From NCBI RefSeq assembly GCF_000013605.1, contig NC_007908.1:4464001-4528000 (forward strand): a DNA stretch of 64,000 bases, read 5' to 3'. A program made the position numbers and the translations under genes. A model generated the notes under the pieces. The model made no database searches. It was not told where the DNA came from and saw only the letters and a list, made by a program, of their open reading frames with translations. Below, one piece after another: positions 36,593-44,960 of this stretch (the stretch's first letter is position 1; each line of letters begins with the position of its first letter). The stretch is from Rhodoferax ferrireducens T118 (GTDB lineage: Bacteria; Pseudomonadota; Gammaproteobacteria; Burkholderiales; Burkholderiaceae_C).

Positions 36593-38143
36593 ATGCCGCA
36601 CGCTATCCACCGCCCCACGCTGCTGTCTGCATTGGCCTTCCTGGGCCTGGCGCTGCCTTGGCTGAATCCGTTTTCACCCGGACCGACGCCGAACGTCGTG
36701 CCCTGGCTCGCCGCGCTGGCGGGTTTCGCCGTCATGCTGCCGTGGCTGGCGCGGGCACGCCCGGCCCAGCTGGCGGCACTGGCTGCCAGCGCCTGGCTGC
36801 TGGTGGCGCTGCTGAGTGCGCTGCTGGGCTTGCTGCAGTATTTTGGAGCGACTGGCGCGTTGGAGCCCTGGGTCAACAGCACCAACCTGGGCGAGGCCTA
36901 TGCCAACCTGCGCCAGCGCAACCAGTTTGCCACGCTGACCAATATCGGCCTGGCGGCCTTGTGGTGGTGGCTGGCGCAGGGTCCAGTCACATCCGCCACG
37001 GGTGATGGCGCCGCGCGTTCATCGTTCCTCGGCTGGCGCACGCTAGCGCCGCTGGCGGCGGCAGCCTTGCTGGCGCTGGGCAACGCGGCGTCCTCGTCGC
37101 GCACCGGCATGGTGCAATTGCTGCTGTTGACGCTGCTGGCCGGGGTCTGGCGCACCAGTGGCTGGCGCCAGCCCGCCGTGCGCCGGGTGCTGCTGGTGGC
37201 CGTGCTGGCCTACGCCGTGGGTGCAGTGGTATTGCCGCTGTTGTTGGGCCAGGATCTCCATGCCAGTGGCATGCTGGCGCGTCTGCAGCAGGGTGACCCG
37301 CACTGCGCCAGCCGCCTGACCTTGTGGGGCAATGTGCTGCACCTGATCGCGCAAAGACCGGTGTTCGGCTGGGGCTGGGGCGAGCTCGATTACGCCCACT
37401 TCATCACGCTCTACCCGGGTCGGCGCTTTTGCGACATTCTGGACAACGCCCACAACCTGCCGCTGCATCTGGCGGTCGAGTTGGGCCTGCCGCTGGCGCT
37501 GGCGCTGTGCGGCACCGGCCTGTGGCTGACCCTGCGCGCCAAACCCTGGCGTGAGTTGGACGCGACGCGGCAACTGGCCTGGTCGGTGCTGGCCTTGATC
37601 CTGCTGCATAGCCTGCTGGAGTACCCGCTGTGGTACGGGCCGTTCCAGGTGGCGTTTGGCCTGAGCCTGTGGCTGCTGTGGCGCCATGCAGCGCCCTTGT
37701 CACCCCAATCATTTAAGCCTTTTAAGCCACTAACCCCCGTCCTGTCTTCGTTAGTAGCTATCTTAATAATAGTATTTGTGGCGTACGCCGCCTGGGACTA
37801 TCAGCGCGTCAGCCAGTTTTACCTGAGCCCCAAAATGCGCGCTGAGGCCTATCGCGCGCAGCCGCTAGCAAAGATTCAAAGCAGTTGGCTATTTCAGGAC
37901 CAGCTGCGTTTTGCCGAGCTCACCACCACCCCTTTGACAGCGGCCAATGCGGCGCACCTGCACCAATTGGCCCTGGACTTGCTGCACTTCTCTCCCGAGC
38001 CGCGCGTGATTGAAAAGCTGATCGACAGCGCCACGCTGCTCGGACGCCTTGAGGAGGCGCAGTTTTACCGGCTGCGTTACCAGGCGGCGTTTCCCGACAG
38101 CCGGGCAGGCGGGACCTCCGGCACCCTCACAAGGCAAAACTGA
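36593..38143 (+). CDS. O-antigen ligase / PglL-type O-oligosaccharyltransferase family membrane protein
   Basis: A 516-residue polytopic protein of the Wzy_C/PglL group: ~11 membrane segments, a periplasmic loop with the family motifs RQRNQFATLTN, ASSSRTGM and DNAHNLPLHLAVELGLP (the His thought to matter for lipid-linked sugar transfer), and a C-terminal soluble ~115-residue tail (DUF-like Wzy_C_2). It would transfer glycan from undecaprenyl carrier to protein or lipid A. Its last membrane segment (KPLTPVLSSLVAILIIV, ~380-396) is encoded by an inverted copy of the dispersed repeat. The gene is flanked by two more copies. Substrate unknown. Confidence 0.87.
   Translation: MPHAIHRPTLLSALAFLGLALPWLNPFSPGPTPNVVPWLAALAGFAVMLPWLARARPAQLAALAASAWLLVALLSALLGLLQYFGATGALEPWVNSTNLGEAYANLRQRNQFATLTNIGLAALWWWLAQGPVTSATGDGAARSSFLGWRTLAPLAAAALLALGNAASSSRTGMVQLLLLTLLAGVWRTSGWRQPAVRRVLLVAVLAYAVGAVVLPLLLGQDLHASGMLARLQQGDPHCASRLTLWGNVLHLIAQRPVFGWGWGELDYAHFITLYPGRRFCDILDNAHNLPLHLAVELGLPLALALCGTGLWLTLRAKPWRELDATRQLAWSVLALILLHSLLEYPLWYGPFQVAFGLSLWLLWRHAAPLSPQSFKPFKPLTPVLSSLVAILIIVFVAYAAWDYQRVSQFYLSPKMRAEAYRAQPLAKIQSSWLFQDQLRFAELTTTPLTAANAAHLHQLALDLLHFSPEPRVIEKLIDSATLLGRLEEAQFYRLRYQAAFPDSRAGGTSGTLTRQN
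37711..37775 (-). repeat. dispersed ~60-bp repeat, copy 6, inside the O-antigen ligase-like gene
   Basis: On the minus strand it reads AAGATAGCTACTAACGAAG, then GGACGGGGGTTAGTGGCTT. It is in frame within the host gene and encodes TPVLSSLVAILIIVFV, the last membrane segment. It has the same orientation and frame as copy 8. Confidence 0.85.
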
Positions 38144-38205
38144 AGCTGATCCAGAGAACACCATGGGCTTGCTGACCCGCACTGACATGAACCCAACGCC
38201 CACAG

Positions 38206-38268
38206 TTACTATGCTTTTTATAGCTTCTAACGAATATTCCGCCGAGGCTACAGGCCAATTTGATTAAG
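38206..38268 (+). repeat. dispersed ~60-bp repeat, copy 7
   Basis: Reads TTTTTATAGCTTCTAACG, then CGCCGAGGCTACAGGCC and AATTTGATT, a divergent copy with the GGGGG core reduced. It lies 63 bp after the O-antigen ligase-like gene stop. Confidence 0.7.
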
Positions 38269-38291
38269 GATCTCCCAAGATCACATCCAAC

Positions 38292-38320
38292 ATGTATAGA
38301 AAATCGCATTTTCTATACAT
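38292..38320. promoter_or_regulatory. fic operator 1
   Basis: ATGTATAGAAAAT-CGC-ATTTTCTATACAT is a perfect inverted repeat with 13-bp arms. It is the distal of two similar 29-bp sites upstream of fic. Confidence 0.8.
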
Positions 38321-38332
38321 ATCCCGGCTAAC

Positions 38333-38361
38333 ATGTAAAGAAACCTTTAATTTCCATACAC
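38333..38361. promoter_or_regulatory. fic operator 2 (degenerate)
   Basis: ATGTAAAGAAA and TTTCCATACA are spaced as in operator 1, again spanning 29 bp. The start is 41 bp after that of operator 1, about four helical turns, and the site ends 22 bp before the fic ATG. Confidence 0.7.
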
Positions 38362-38383
38362 GTTGCTCCCTTCAAGGTCGCCC

Positions 38384-39466
38384 ATGCCCACACTCACGCC
38401 GCTTGAACAACTCAAGCCCGCCCGCTTTGAGACGCCCGCCATCCTCAAGAAGCTGGCCAGCAGCAGCCGCAAGCTGGCTGAGCTCAAGGGCATGGCAGCC
38501 TCCATTCCCAATCAGGGCATTCTGATCAACACGCTGGCGCTGCAAGAGGCCAAGGACAGTTCCGAGATTGAGAATATCGTCACCACGCATGACGAGCTGT
38601 TCAAGGACGATGTGCTGCCCGAAGCCTTTGCCAGCCCGGCGGCCAAAGAGGTGTTGCGCTACCGCCAAGCCTTGCGGGTCGGGTTCGAACTGGTACGCAC
38701 CAGTGGCTTATTAAGCTGCAACCACATCATCCAGATTCAGGGCGAGCTGGAGCGTAACAACGCAGGTTTTCGCAAACTGCCCGGCACGGCGCTGAAGAAC
38801 GGCGGCGGGCAAACCATCTACACACCACCGCAAGATCCGGTGGAAATCATCGAACTGATGCGCGGCCTGGAGCGCTTCATGAACGACGCGGACTTGTTTG
38901 ACGCCGACCCGCTGATCAAGATGGCGCTGATCCACCACCAGTTCGAGAGCATCCACCCGTTTTACGATGGCAATGGCCGCACCGGGCGCATTGTGAATGT
39001 GCTGTACCTGGTGAAAGAAGGCTTGCTCGACATTCCGGTGCTGTACCTCAGCCAGCACATCGTGCGCCACAAGGCAGACTATTACCGGCTGCTGCAAAGC
39101 GTGCGCGAGGACGATGCCTGGGAAGACTGGGTGCTGTACCTGCTGGAGGCGGTGGAGCAAACCGCCGGTCAAACCATCACCACCGTGCAGGCCATCAAGA
39201 CGGCGCTGTTCGATTACAAGCAGCGTATTCGCGCCGGCTACAAGTTTTACAGCCAGGATTTGATCAACAACCTGTTCATGCACCCGTACACGAAAATCGA
39301 CTTCGTGCAGCGGGACTTGCAGGTGTCACGCCTGACAGCAACCAAGTATCTGGAGGCTTTGAGCGAAGGCGGTTTTGTGCAAAAACAAAAAATCGGGCGC
39401 GGCAACTATTACGTCAATCTGGCTCTGAACGCGGTTTTGCAAGGCCAGCCTCAAGGCACACCATGA
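38384..39466 (+). CDS. class II Fic family protein with C-terminal winged helix
   Basis: A 360-residue Fic protein. The catalytic motif HPFYDGNGRTGR begins at H191 and transfers AMP or another nucleotide to a target hydroxyl. The inhibitory helix motif S59xxxE63N64 (SSEIEN) lies N-terminal to the Fic core, as in class II Fic proteins, so it is expected to be autoinhibited. The C-terminal ~75 residues (FVQRDLQVSRLTATKYLEAL, then GGFVQKQKIGRGNYY) form a winged-helix DNA-binding domain. Two matching operators upstream suggest it controls its own transcription. No toxin-antitoxin partner is adjacent. The target is unknown. Confidence 0.93.
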   Translation: MPTLTPLEQLKPARFETPAILKKLASSSRKLAELKGMAASIPNQGILINTLALQEAKDSSEIENIVTTHDELFKDDVLPEAFASPAAKEVLRYRQALRVGFELVRTSGLLSCNHIIQIQGELERNNAGFRKLPGTALKNGGGQTIYTPPQDPVEIIELMRGLERFMNDADLFDADPLIKMALIHHQFESIHPFYDGNGRTGRIVNVLYLVKEGLLDIPVLYLSQHIVRHKADYYRLLQSVREDDAWEDWVLYLLEAVEQTAGQTITTVQAIKTALFDYKQRIRAGYKFYSQDLINNLFMHPYTKIDFVQRDLQVSRLTATKYLEALSEGGFVQKQKIGRGNYYVNLALNAVLQGQPQGTP

Positions 39467-39629
39467 CCGAAGACCAACTCGAATGAGAAACGCTCACTTG
39501 GCTGGCTGATGTGAGCTGTGCTGCACGCTCGACGAAGCCTTCGCTGTAGTGTCGGAGCGCGTGGTGGACACCGTTGACAAATACCCGCCTGATCTGCAGG
39601 GTGCTGCGGTGGCACTGGGCGGCCCCGGC

Positions 39630-41618
39630 TCACTGAAGGAGCAACACCGCCAGCGCGTCCCGGTGCCTGATCGTCACAGCCACCTTGTGGGTCTGCAGCA
39701 GCATGGCAAATTGTGCCGTCGACGCGGCGAAGTCCGGGTCGGTCCTGGCCAGCGTGAGCAGGCCTGCCGGATGCGTCAACCGTTCACGCGTAACCATGCC
39801 GACCCACAAGGGCGCAGCGGGGTTGTTTGCCGTGTTGACGCTGTAGGACGAGCGCCAAAGGCGGATCACCAGGCGCTGGGACGGGTCCAGTTCCTGCTCA
39901 AAACTCATGGTGGGCGCCTCGCCCTGGTGAAACTTGGCCAGCACCGGGAGCTGTCCGGCCGGCGAGGACGGCAACAACCACAACAGCGCCGCACGCGACG
40001 CCCAGGGCGGCGGCCGCTGCCATCCGCCGGCCTGCAGCACCTGCTCGATCCGGTCCGCCGTACCGGCCCATTGCAGCGCCAGCGGCTCCTCGTAATCACC
40101 ATCCACCTCGGTTCGGCGGGCCAGCAGGCGCAGCCATCCCCCGGACGGCCAATCAGAGAGCGTGACGGTGGCGCCGGCCTGGCGAGGTGCATAGCGGATG
40201 ACATCCGCGGCCCGGTGCGTCGCCACCACGCCCGCGCCGGCCAGCACCAGCGCCCCCAGCGCGGTGAGCGACAGGGCCCGGGCCGGCAGGCGCTCACCGC
40301 GCACATGCTGCAAATAGGCCATGCTCAGCAGCGCGACCCAGGCCGTGCCCAGGCTCAGGCTGGCAAGCACGTCCGACAGCCAGTGCGCCCCGAGGTACAG
40401 GCGCGAGAACGAGACGAGCCCGACCAGCAGCACCACCACCAGCGTGATGGCCGACCTGACCCGGGGCGACTTGCCCCGCGCGAGCAGCACCGCCAGGAAC
40501 CCGTACAGCACGATGCTGGACGCGGCGTGCCCGCTCGGAAAGGAGAACTGCTCCATGCCAGCGTACATGGTGATGGGCCGGGCCCGCCCCAGCGTCAGCT
40601 TCAGGATCCAGACCAGCGCCTGGGCAAAGCCGACGGCCGTCAACCAATAGGCCAGCGTGCGCCAGCACCGCTTCAGTGCGAGCAGCAGCGCCACCGCAGC
40701 GATCACGGCGAACGCGACCGGCGTGCTGCCGAGTTCGGTGGCGGTGATCATCAGCCGGTCGGCCCAGGCGCTGCGCAGCTGCTGCAAGGCGGTGAACACG
40801 ACGTGGTCGAACTGCACCAGCGGGTCGTTCGACAGCACATCTTCCAGGATGCCAAGAAACATCCAGGCCCCGCCCAGCAGCAGCAAGGCCGCGATGAGCA
40901 GCCCGAGCGACTCCGCCCGCGCAGGGTCGAGCAGCGACAGGATGACGCGCGGCAACACGCCGGGTCTTGCGCGTGCCCAGGCCACCGCGTGATCGCGCCA
41001 GCGGATGACCAGCGGCCAGACCCTTCGACGGGCCAGGCGCAACAGCACGGCGCACAGCCACACGGTCGCCACCAATCCGAGCAACAGGATCAACAGACGT
41101 GAACTGACCGCGCCGGCAAGTTGCAGCGAAGCGCCGAACAGCACACCGGGCAGCAGGTGCACGCCGGCCCAGGCGATGGCGGACAGGACGTTCACCACCA
41201 TGAACCTGGGCGCCGGCATGTCGGACATGCCCGCGACGACTGGCACGATGGCCCGCACCGGCCCGAGGAACCGGCCCAGGAACACACTCTTGCCGCCGTT
41301 TCGCGTGAAGTACGCCTGCCCACTCTCAAAAAGCGCGGGATACTTTTTCAGCGGCCACAGGTTCAAAAGCCGCTCGTGATAATGACGACCGAGCCAGTAG
41401 CTCATGCCGTCGCCCAGCGTGGCGCCAGTAACGGCCGCCAGCGCGGCCCACCATGGGTCAAGGACCTGAAGGCCGACCAGCACGCCGCCAACCACCACCA
41501 CCGAACTGCCCGGGATGACGGTGCCGATCACGGCCACCGCCTCCAGCAGGGACGCAGCGAACACCGCAGCGAGTGCCAGCAGGGGGTGCTGAGAAAGGGC
41601 GTTGATCAAAGCTTGCAA
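39630..41618 (-). CDS. DedA-PAP2-LssY_C fusion membrane protein
   Basis: A 662-residue three-part membrane protein: DedA/SNARE-assoc domain (~1-170; VIGTVIPGSSVVVVGGVLVG, GPVRAIVPVVAGMS), PAP2 phosphatase domain (~240-440; KLTLGRARPITMY, FSFPSGHAASSIVLYG and SRLYLGAHWLSDVLAS give the three acid phosphatase motifs) and an LssY C-terminal domain. It probably dephosphorylates a membrane lipid such as undecaprenyl pyrophosphate or phosphatidate. A TTG start at 41618 is preferred because GAGGAG sits six bases upstream; the ATG at 41681 has none and adds 21 residues without features. Confidence 0.87.
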   Translation of the reverse strand: MQALINALSQHPLLALAAVFAASLLEAVAVIGTVIPGSSVVVVGGVLVGLQVLDPWWAALAAVTGATLGDGMSYWLGRHYHERLLNLWPLKKYPALFESGQAYFTRNGGKSVFLGRFLGPVRAIVPVVAGMSDMPAPRFMVVNVLSAIAWAGVHLLPGVLFGASLQLAGAVSSRLLILLLGLVATVWLCAVLLRLARRRVWPLVIRWRDHAVAWARARPGVLPRVILSLLDPARAESLGLLIAALLLLGGAWMFLGILEDVLSNDPLVQFDHVVFTALQQLRSAWADRLMITATELGSTPVAFAVIAAVALLLALKRCWRTLAYWLTAVGFAQALVWILKLTLGRARPITMYAGMEQFSFPSGHAASSIVLYGFLAVLLARGKSPRVRSAITLVVVLLVGLVSFSRLYLGAHWLSDVLASLSLGTAWVALLSMAYLQHVRGERLPARALSLTALGALVLAGAGVVATHRAADVIRYAPRQAGATVTLSDWPSGGWLRLLARRTEVDGDYEEPLALQWAGTADRIEQVLQAGGWQRPPPWASRAALLWLLPSSPAGQLPVLAKFHQGEAPTMSFEQELDPSQRLVIRLWRSSYSVNTANNPAAPLWVGMVTRERLTHPAGLLTLARTDPDFAASTAQFAMLLQTHKVAVTIRHRDALAVLLLQ

Positions 41619-42185
41619 AGGGAACTCCTCACCGGTCGAGGCTCCGGCCGCGCGATCACATGGCACGACGACGGTAGACAAATGTCAATAGCTTAGACAC
41701 TTCCCGGTCTGAAGTCTGTGCGCTGGCCAGCGCTGGACTTCGGCCAGCTCAAGAAAGGATCTCCCGACGTGTTCGCTGGCGCACAGACAACGCCAACCGG
41801 ATGGCGCAAAGTCAAGTGCAATGTACCGAAGGGAGCTCGCGCCGTGCCCGCGCTAGCGGTGCTGATACGGATGGGTTGCGCGGGCATTTCGATGTGTGTC
41901 AGTTCTTCGTGCCGTCTGCCAGAAAAGCCCGGCCCGGTTCGTCAAAGGCAGATCGCGGCGTTCAGCCTATATTTTTGCCACCTTCAAGGAGTCGATTGAT
42001 GTACGGAAATTGGCGATCCGGTACACAAAATCCTCTGGTATCGCGGTGGTATGCAGGATTGGGAAAGCCTCGGGCTGACCACGCTCAAGCCAGCGGACAA
42101 TTGATACAGGTCTTCGCGCAAGCGTGTGTACTTCAGTCGGGCCGCAGTCTCAAGAGAGGCAGAACATCCCCTCTATAGCAAAGAC
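41619..42185. other. 567-bp region without a recognised gene
   Basis: Between the DedA-PAP2 gene (upstream side) and the 3' end of moaC. Only short, unconvincing frames are present (e.g. 41718-41999). An AT-richer patch at 41680-41700 (GTCAATAGCTTAGACAC) may be promoter for the DedA gene. The rest has no hairpin or repeat that I can support. Confidence 0.5.
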
Positions 42186-42677
42186 TTAAGTGCCGTTGAC
42201 AAAACTGCCGGACTTGCCGCCGTGTTTCTCCAGCAGCTTGATGCCCGTCATCACCATGCCGCGGTCCACCGCCTTGCACATGTCGTAAATGGTCAAGAGC
42301 GCCACCTGCACAGCGGTGAGCGCCTCCATCTCGACGCCGGTGGCGCCCACGGTCTCCACCGTTGCGGTACAGAAGATGCTGCTGGCCCGCGTCTCATCGG
42401 CTTGGTCGGTTTCAAAATCAATAGCAACCCGGGTCAGTGCCAGCGGATGGCACAAGGGGATCAGCTCGCTGGTTTTCTTGGCCGCCATGATGCCGGCAAT
42501 GCGTGCAATGCCCAGCACATCGCCTTTCTTCGCCGTGCCGGCCTCAATGATGGCCAGCGTGCTGGGCAGCATCTCAATGCGGCCACCGGCGATGCCGATG
42601 CGGTGGGTCGCGGCCTTGCCGGCCACGTCCACCATATGGGCCTGGCCCTGGGCGTCAAAATGGGTGAGTGCGTTCAT
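42186..42677 (-). CDS. moaC: cyclic pyranopterin monophosphate synthase
   Basis: A 163-residue MoaC, the normal size. Motifs: [20 protein letters not shown], the conserved [18 protein letters not shown] (substrate-binding Lys-Lys and His), and [21 protein letters not shown] with the catalytic region. It converts the 3',8-cyclo-GTP made by MoaA to cPMP in molybdenum cofactor synthesis. No other moa gene is adjacent. GGAAG lies near the start on the minus strand. Confidence 0.96.
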
Positions 42678-42877
42678 GGAAGAAATTCGTTACAGTTAAA
42701 AATTACGGGCGGGCGCCAACTTGACAGAACCTTCATCTTCGCCGCGCATCATACGATGCACACGCTGGCCTGTCGGGTCTGAGGAGACCCGCCCCACGTT
42801 GAGCGACCGAACCTTGCCATCCTGTCACCACGCTGCTGCCCACTGAAATTACACCGACGGTATTTATTTTGATCAAA

Positions 42878-42950
42878 AATATTACATCAAACAAGGCTAT
42901 GGCCCCCGTCAACAAAGCGTTGTTAGCTATCGTTATAGTAGCTTTTGGCA
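42878..42950 (-). repeat. dispersed ~60-bp repeat, copy 8, at the 5' end of the M48 protease gene
   Basis: On the minus strand it reads AAAAGCTACTATAACGATAG, then TTGACGGGGGCCATAGCC. In the gene's direction it supplies the ATG (42899) and the hydrophobic part of the signal peptide (APVNKALLAIVIVAF). Confidence 0.85.
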
Positions 42951-44545
42951 TGACCGACCTGAGCCCGGCACGCGCCCAGTCCACGGGTGCCCAGATCCCG
43001 ACACTGGGCGACACCAGCGACATGAGCAGCAGCAACGAGCGCCGCCTGGGGGATCGCATCGCGCGTGAAATCTACCGCGACCCGGACTACCTGGACGACC
43101 CGGTGCTGGCCGAGTACGTGCAGGGCGTCTGGCAACCGCTGCTGGCGGCGGCGCGCGCGCGTGGCGACCTGTCGCCCGAACTGGCCGAGCGTTTTGCCTG
43201 GGAGGTCATGCTGGGCCGCGACCGCACGGTCAACGCCTTTGCCCTGCCGGGCGGCTACCTGGGTGTGCACCTGGGGCTGATTGCCGTGGTCAGCAACCGC
43301 GACGAACTGGCCTCGGTCCTGGGGCACGAACTCAGCCACGTCACGCAGCGCCATATTTCGCGCCTGATGGCCAAGCAGGGGCAAATGGCACCCTGGATGA
43401 TTGGCGCCATGGTGCTGGGTGCACTGGCGGCGGGCAAAAGTGCCGATGCCGGCAATGCGCTGATCGTGGGCGGTCAGGCGGTGGCGGCGCAAAACCAGCT
43501 CAATTTCTCGCGCGACATGGAGCGCGAGGCCGACCGCGTGGGCTTTGGCATCATGACCGAGGCCGGCTTCAAAGGGCAGGGCTTTGTCACGATGTTTGAC
43601 AAGCTGCAACAGGCCTCGCGCCTCACCGACAACGGCGCCTACCCTTACCTGCGCAGCCACCCGCTCACGACCGAGCGCATCGCCGACATGCAGGCGCGGC
43701 AGGGCCTGGCTGCGCCAGGGCCGGTCAAAGCCACGCTAACGCTGGAGCACGCCCTGGTGGCGGCGCGCGCCCGGGTGCTGTCCAACGCCGACGTCGACGC
43801 GCTGCGGACTTGGCAGGCCGAGGCTGGCAGTGCCGGCCTGAGCACCCAGGCTGCGCCCCGGCAGGCGGGCGTCTGGTACGGCGCCGCGCTGGCCGCCAGC
43901 CAGTTGCGCGACTTTGCCCAGGCACGCATCGACCTGGAGCACTTGCGTGGCTTGGTGACGGGCGATGCCAGCGCGACGCGCCTGGCGCGGCTGCTGCAGG
44001 CCGAAATCGCCTTGCGCGCGGGTGATGCCGCCGGCGCGCAAACCGCCTTGAACACCATCCTCACCGCAGCGGCCGCGCCCGGTGCGGTCACCGCGCAGGA
44101 TCAGGCATCGACCACGCGGCGCCCGGAACTGCTGCTGGCGGCGCAGATCGCCCTGCAGGCGGGCCCGGCTGGGCAGACTGACCCGGCTGGCGGCAGCGCC
44201 ACGATCGCGGCTGTCGCGGTGCGCCTGCAAACCTGGGTCACGGTCCATCCGCACGATGCGCAGGCCTGGCAGCTGCTGTCAAGTCTGCAGGGCGCGCAGC
44301 ACCAGACCCTGCGCGCCCTGCGTGCGGACGCCGAAGCCCAGGTGGCACGGCTGGATTACGCGGCGGCGGTGGACCGCTTCAAGGCGGCGCAGGCGTTTTC
44401 ACACCAGCAGCACAGCGGTCAGGGACAAGCGAACGGGGGCGCCAGCCCGAGCCAGGCAGCGGCCGACCACATCGACGAGTCCATCATCGACACGCGCCAA
44501 CGGCAGGTGCAATCACTGCTTAAAGAACAGACGCTCGATCGCTGA
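42899..44545 (+). CDS. periplasmic M48 family metalloprotease/chaperone (BepA-like)
   Basis: A 548-residue protein: signal peptide (MAPVNKALLAIVIVAFGM then ARA/QS cleavage site), M48 peptidase domain with zinc motif HELSH (H143, E144, H147) and the third ligand region MEREADRVGF, and a C-terminal TPR-rich half (~290-520). BepA/YfgC proteins assemble or degrade outer-membrane beta-barrel components such as LptD. A TTG at 42869 is an alternative start, but the ATG at 42899 has AAGG upstream and gives a better signal sequence. The start codon and hydrophobic core lie in a dispersed repeat. The stop overlaps the convergent holin-like gene by 33 bp. Confidence 0.9.
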   Translation: MAPVNKALLAIVIVAFGMTDLSPARAQSTGAQIPTLGDTSDMSSSNERRLGDRIAREIYRDPDYLDDPVLAEYVQGVWQPLLAAARARGDLSPELAERFAWEVMLGRDRTVNAFALPGGYLGVHLGLIAVVSNRDELASVLGHELSHVTQRHISRLMAKQGQMAPWMIGAMVLGALAAGKSADAGNALIVGGQAVAAQNQLNFSRDMEREADRVGFGIMTEAGFKGQGFVTMFDKLQQASRLTDNGAYPYLRSHPLTTERIADMQARQGLAAPGPVKATLTLEHALVAARARVLSNADVDALRTWQAEAGSAGLSTQAAPRQAGVWYGAALAASQLRDFAQARIDLEHLRGLVTGDASATRLARLLQAEIALRAGDAAGAQTALNTILTAAAAPGAVTAQDQASTTRRPELLLAAQIALQAGPAGQTDPAGGSATIAAVAVRLQTWVTVHPHDAQAWQLLSSLQGAQHQTLRALRADAEAQVARLDYAAAVDRFKAAQAFSHQQHSGQGQANGGASPSQAAADHIDESIIDTRQRQVQSLLKEQTLDR

Positions 44546-44866
44546 GTCGATCACGACGCCAAACGCCGAGTAGATCAGCGAGCCCCACAGCGCCGCGCCA
44601 AAGCCGCGCACGTGAAAGCCACTGAGCACACCCGCGGCGGACCAGAACATCAGCGCGTTGATGACAAACAGAAAGAGCCCGAGCGTGATCACCGTCACCG
44701 GCAGCGTCAGCAGCACCAGCACCGGGCGCAACAGCATGTTGAACAGGCCAATGACCAACGCGGCAATCAGCGCAGCCCCGAAGCTGTCGACGACAACCCC
44801 GCTGTAAAGATAAGCCACGGCGAGCAGGGCGGCGGCACTGAGCAGCCATTTGGTGATGAGTTTCAT
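44513..44866 (-). CDS. phage holin family (PF04020-type) membrane protein
   Basis: A 117-residue membrane protein with four predicted helices: MKLITKWLLSAAALLAVAYL, FGAALIAALVIGLFNMLL, LPVTVITLGLFLFVINALMF and the GFGAALWGSLIYSAFGVV segment. The LP-T-LGLF-F--NA-M pattern is that of the PF04020 family, a bacterial membrane protein family named for holins but not phage-borne. Start 44866 coincides with the first helix. Its 3' end overlaps the protease gene in antisense. Confidence 0.85.
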   Translation of the reverse strand: MKLITKWLLSAAALLAVAYLYSGVVVDSFGAALIAALVIGLFNMLLRPVLVLLTLPVTVITLGLFLFVINALMFWSAAGVLSGFHVRGFGAALWGSLIYSAFGVVIDSAIERLFFKQ

Positions 44867-44960
44867 GGCGCAAGAATAGCACCCGACAGCGGGCAAGGCA
44901 TGACGGTTGTCAACGCCCCGCCATGCTTTCAAGTCTGGCCCGTCGCTTTTTTTATTTCTT

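Noticed and set aside
39549..41102. 517-residue plus-strand open frame
   Set aside because: It is the antisense shadow of the DedA-PAP2-LssY gene; composition is rich in Gln/Arg/Gly/His with no domain, as expected for the opposite strand of a GC-rich gene.
41680..41720. insertion sequence end near GTCAATAGCTTAGACAC
   Set aside because: No matching second end, target duplication or transposase in the region.
41718..41999. 94-residue open frame in the dedA-moaC gap
   Set aside because: No ribosome binding site, no domain and poor codon pattern; treated as non-coding.
42405..42440. possible repeat core (AATCAATAGCAACCCGGGTCAG) inside moaC
   Set aside because: Only the ATAGC box matches; the GGGGGCTAG box and end sequence are absent, and the bases encode the conserved TRVAIDFET region of MoaC.
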